Origin: Candidatus Sumerlaeota bacterium
Lineage (GTDB): Bacteria; Sumerlaeota; Sumerlaeia; JADFCT01
DNA length: 6,306 bases
Assembly (NCBI GenBank): GCA_017161665.1
Contig: JADFCT010000224.1
Span: 1-6,306 of the forward strand
Direction: 5' to 3'
The notes under the pieces were generated by a model that was given only the letters and a program-made list of their open reading frames with translations, was not told the DNA's origin and searched no databases. This document shows positions 6,191 to 6,306 of the stretch, piece after piece. Positions within the stretch are counted from its first letter, which is position 1. Each line of letters starts with the position of its first letter. Position numbers and translations under genes: made by a program.

Positions 6191-6222
6191 GTCGGAAAAA
6201 AGAGTGTTTTCCGGCTCTTTTT
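6191..6222 (+). terminator. Terminator-like hairpin
   Basis: GTCGGAAAA (6191-6199) pairs with TTTTCCGGC (6207-6215) through nine pairs including one G-T, with loop AAGAGTG. It is followed by TCTTTTT (6216-6222), a good T-tract on the + strand. No + strand gene is seen upstream between 5774 and 6190, so it may end a small RNA. Read on the - strand it is followed by AATTGTTTGTTTG, so it could instead serve a gene to the right of the window. The rest of the right edge, 6223-6306, holds only short open frames that cannot be judged. Confidence 0.45.
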
Positions 6223-6306
6223 GTCTCCATCGCCCCCCCGCGTAAAGCCTCGGTTGTGGGCGTCGCGCAGAACGTCATGCCCTTGGGGAGGTTTTTGCTT
6301 GAGTCG

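Noticed and set aside
1..6306. CRISPR arrays, insertion sequences, tRNA or rRNA genes, phage or defence genes
   Set aside because: I saw no regularly spaced repeats, transposase motifs, cloverleaf-type sequence or such gene families on either strand. The window is ordinary core-genome DNA.

Overview
The window holds the end of a flagellar operon on the + strand (flgK, flgL, csrA, fliW) and a convergent clpC gene on the - strand, followed by about 540 bp of non-coding DNA upstream of clpC. It looks like the chromosome of a moderately GC-rich, flagellated bacterium. FliW and ClpC together argue against an enteric-type gammaproteobacterium. The gene order (csrA before fliW, fused by an ATGA overlap) differs from Bacillus, where fliW precedes csrA, and clpC is not preceded by ctsR-mcsA-mcsB. 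A deltaproteobacterium-like lineage, a planctomycete or a related candidate phylum would fit, but the phylum cannot be fixed from this sequence.

Region 1-2146 encodes the two hook-filament junction proteins: the C-terminal 319 codons of FlgK and a complete FlgL. Both carry a similar beta-rich insert in the surface-exposed middle of the protein. Region 2130-3082 encodes the CsrA-FliW partner switch. A near-consensus sigma70-type promoter sits on the last codons of flgL. It is followed by a leader of about 115 nt with five GGA motifs, one of them in the loop of a small hairpin that also covers the csrA Shine-Dalgarno. In the known system FliW is titrated by flagellin. When flagellin is exported, FliW is freed and binds CsrA, lifting CsrA repression of flagellin mRNA. 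Placing these genes directly behind the junction proteins fits control of filament production after hook completion.

Region 3083-3250 is the convergent intergenic gap, with two strong hairpins. Region 3251-5764 (-) is clpC, a two-ring AAA+ unfoldase with a ClpP-docking tripeptide. Region 5765-6306 has no convincing gene. It holds a strong sigma70-type promoter for clpC (6062-6090), which implies an unusually long leader of about 290 nt with repeats and hairpins, and a terminator-like hairpin at 6191-6222 with no obvious gene to terminate.

No wholly new system was found. The most interesting signals are regulatory: the candidate CsrA autoregulatory leader and the structured clpC leader.
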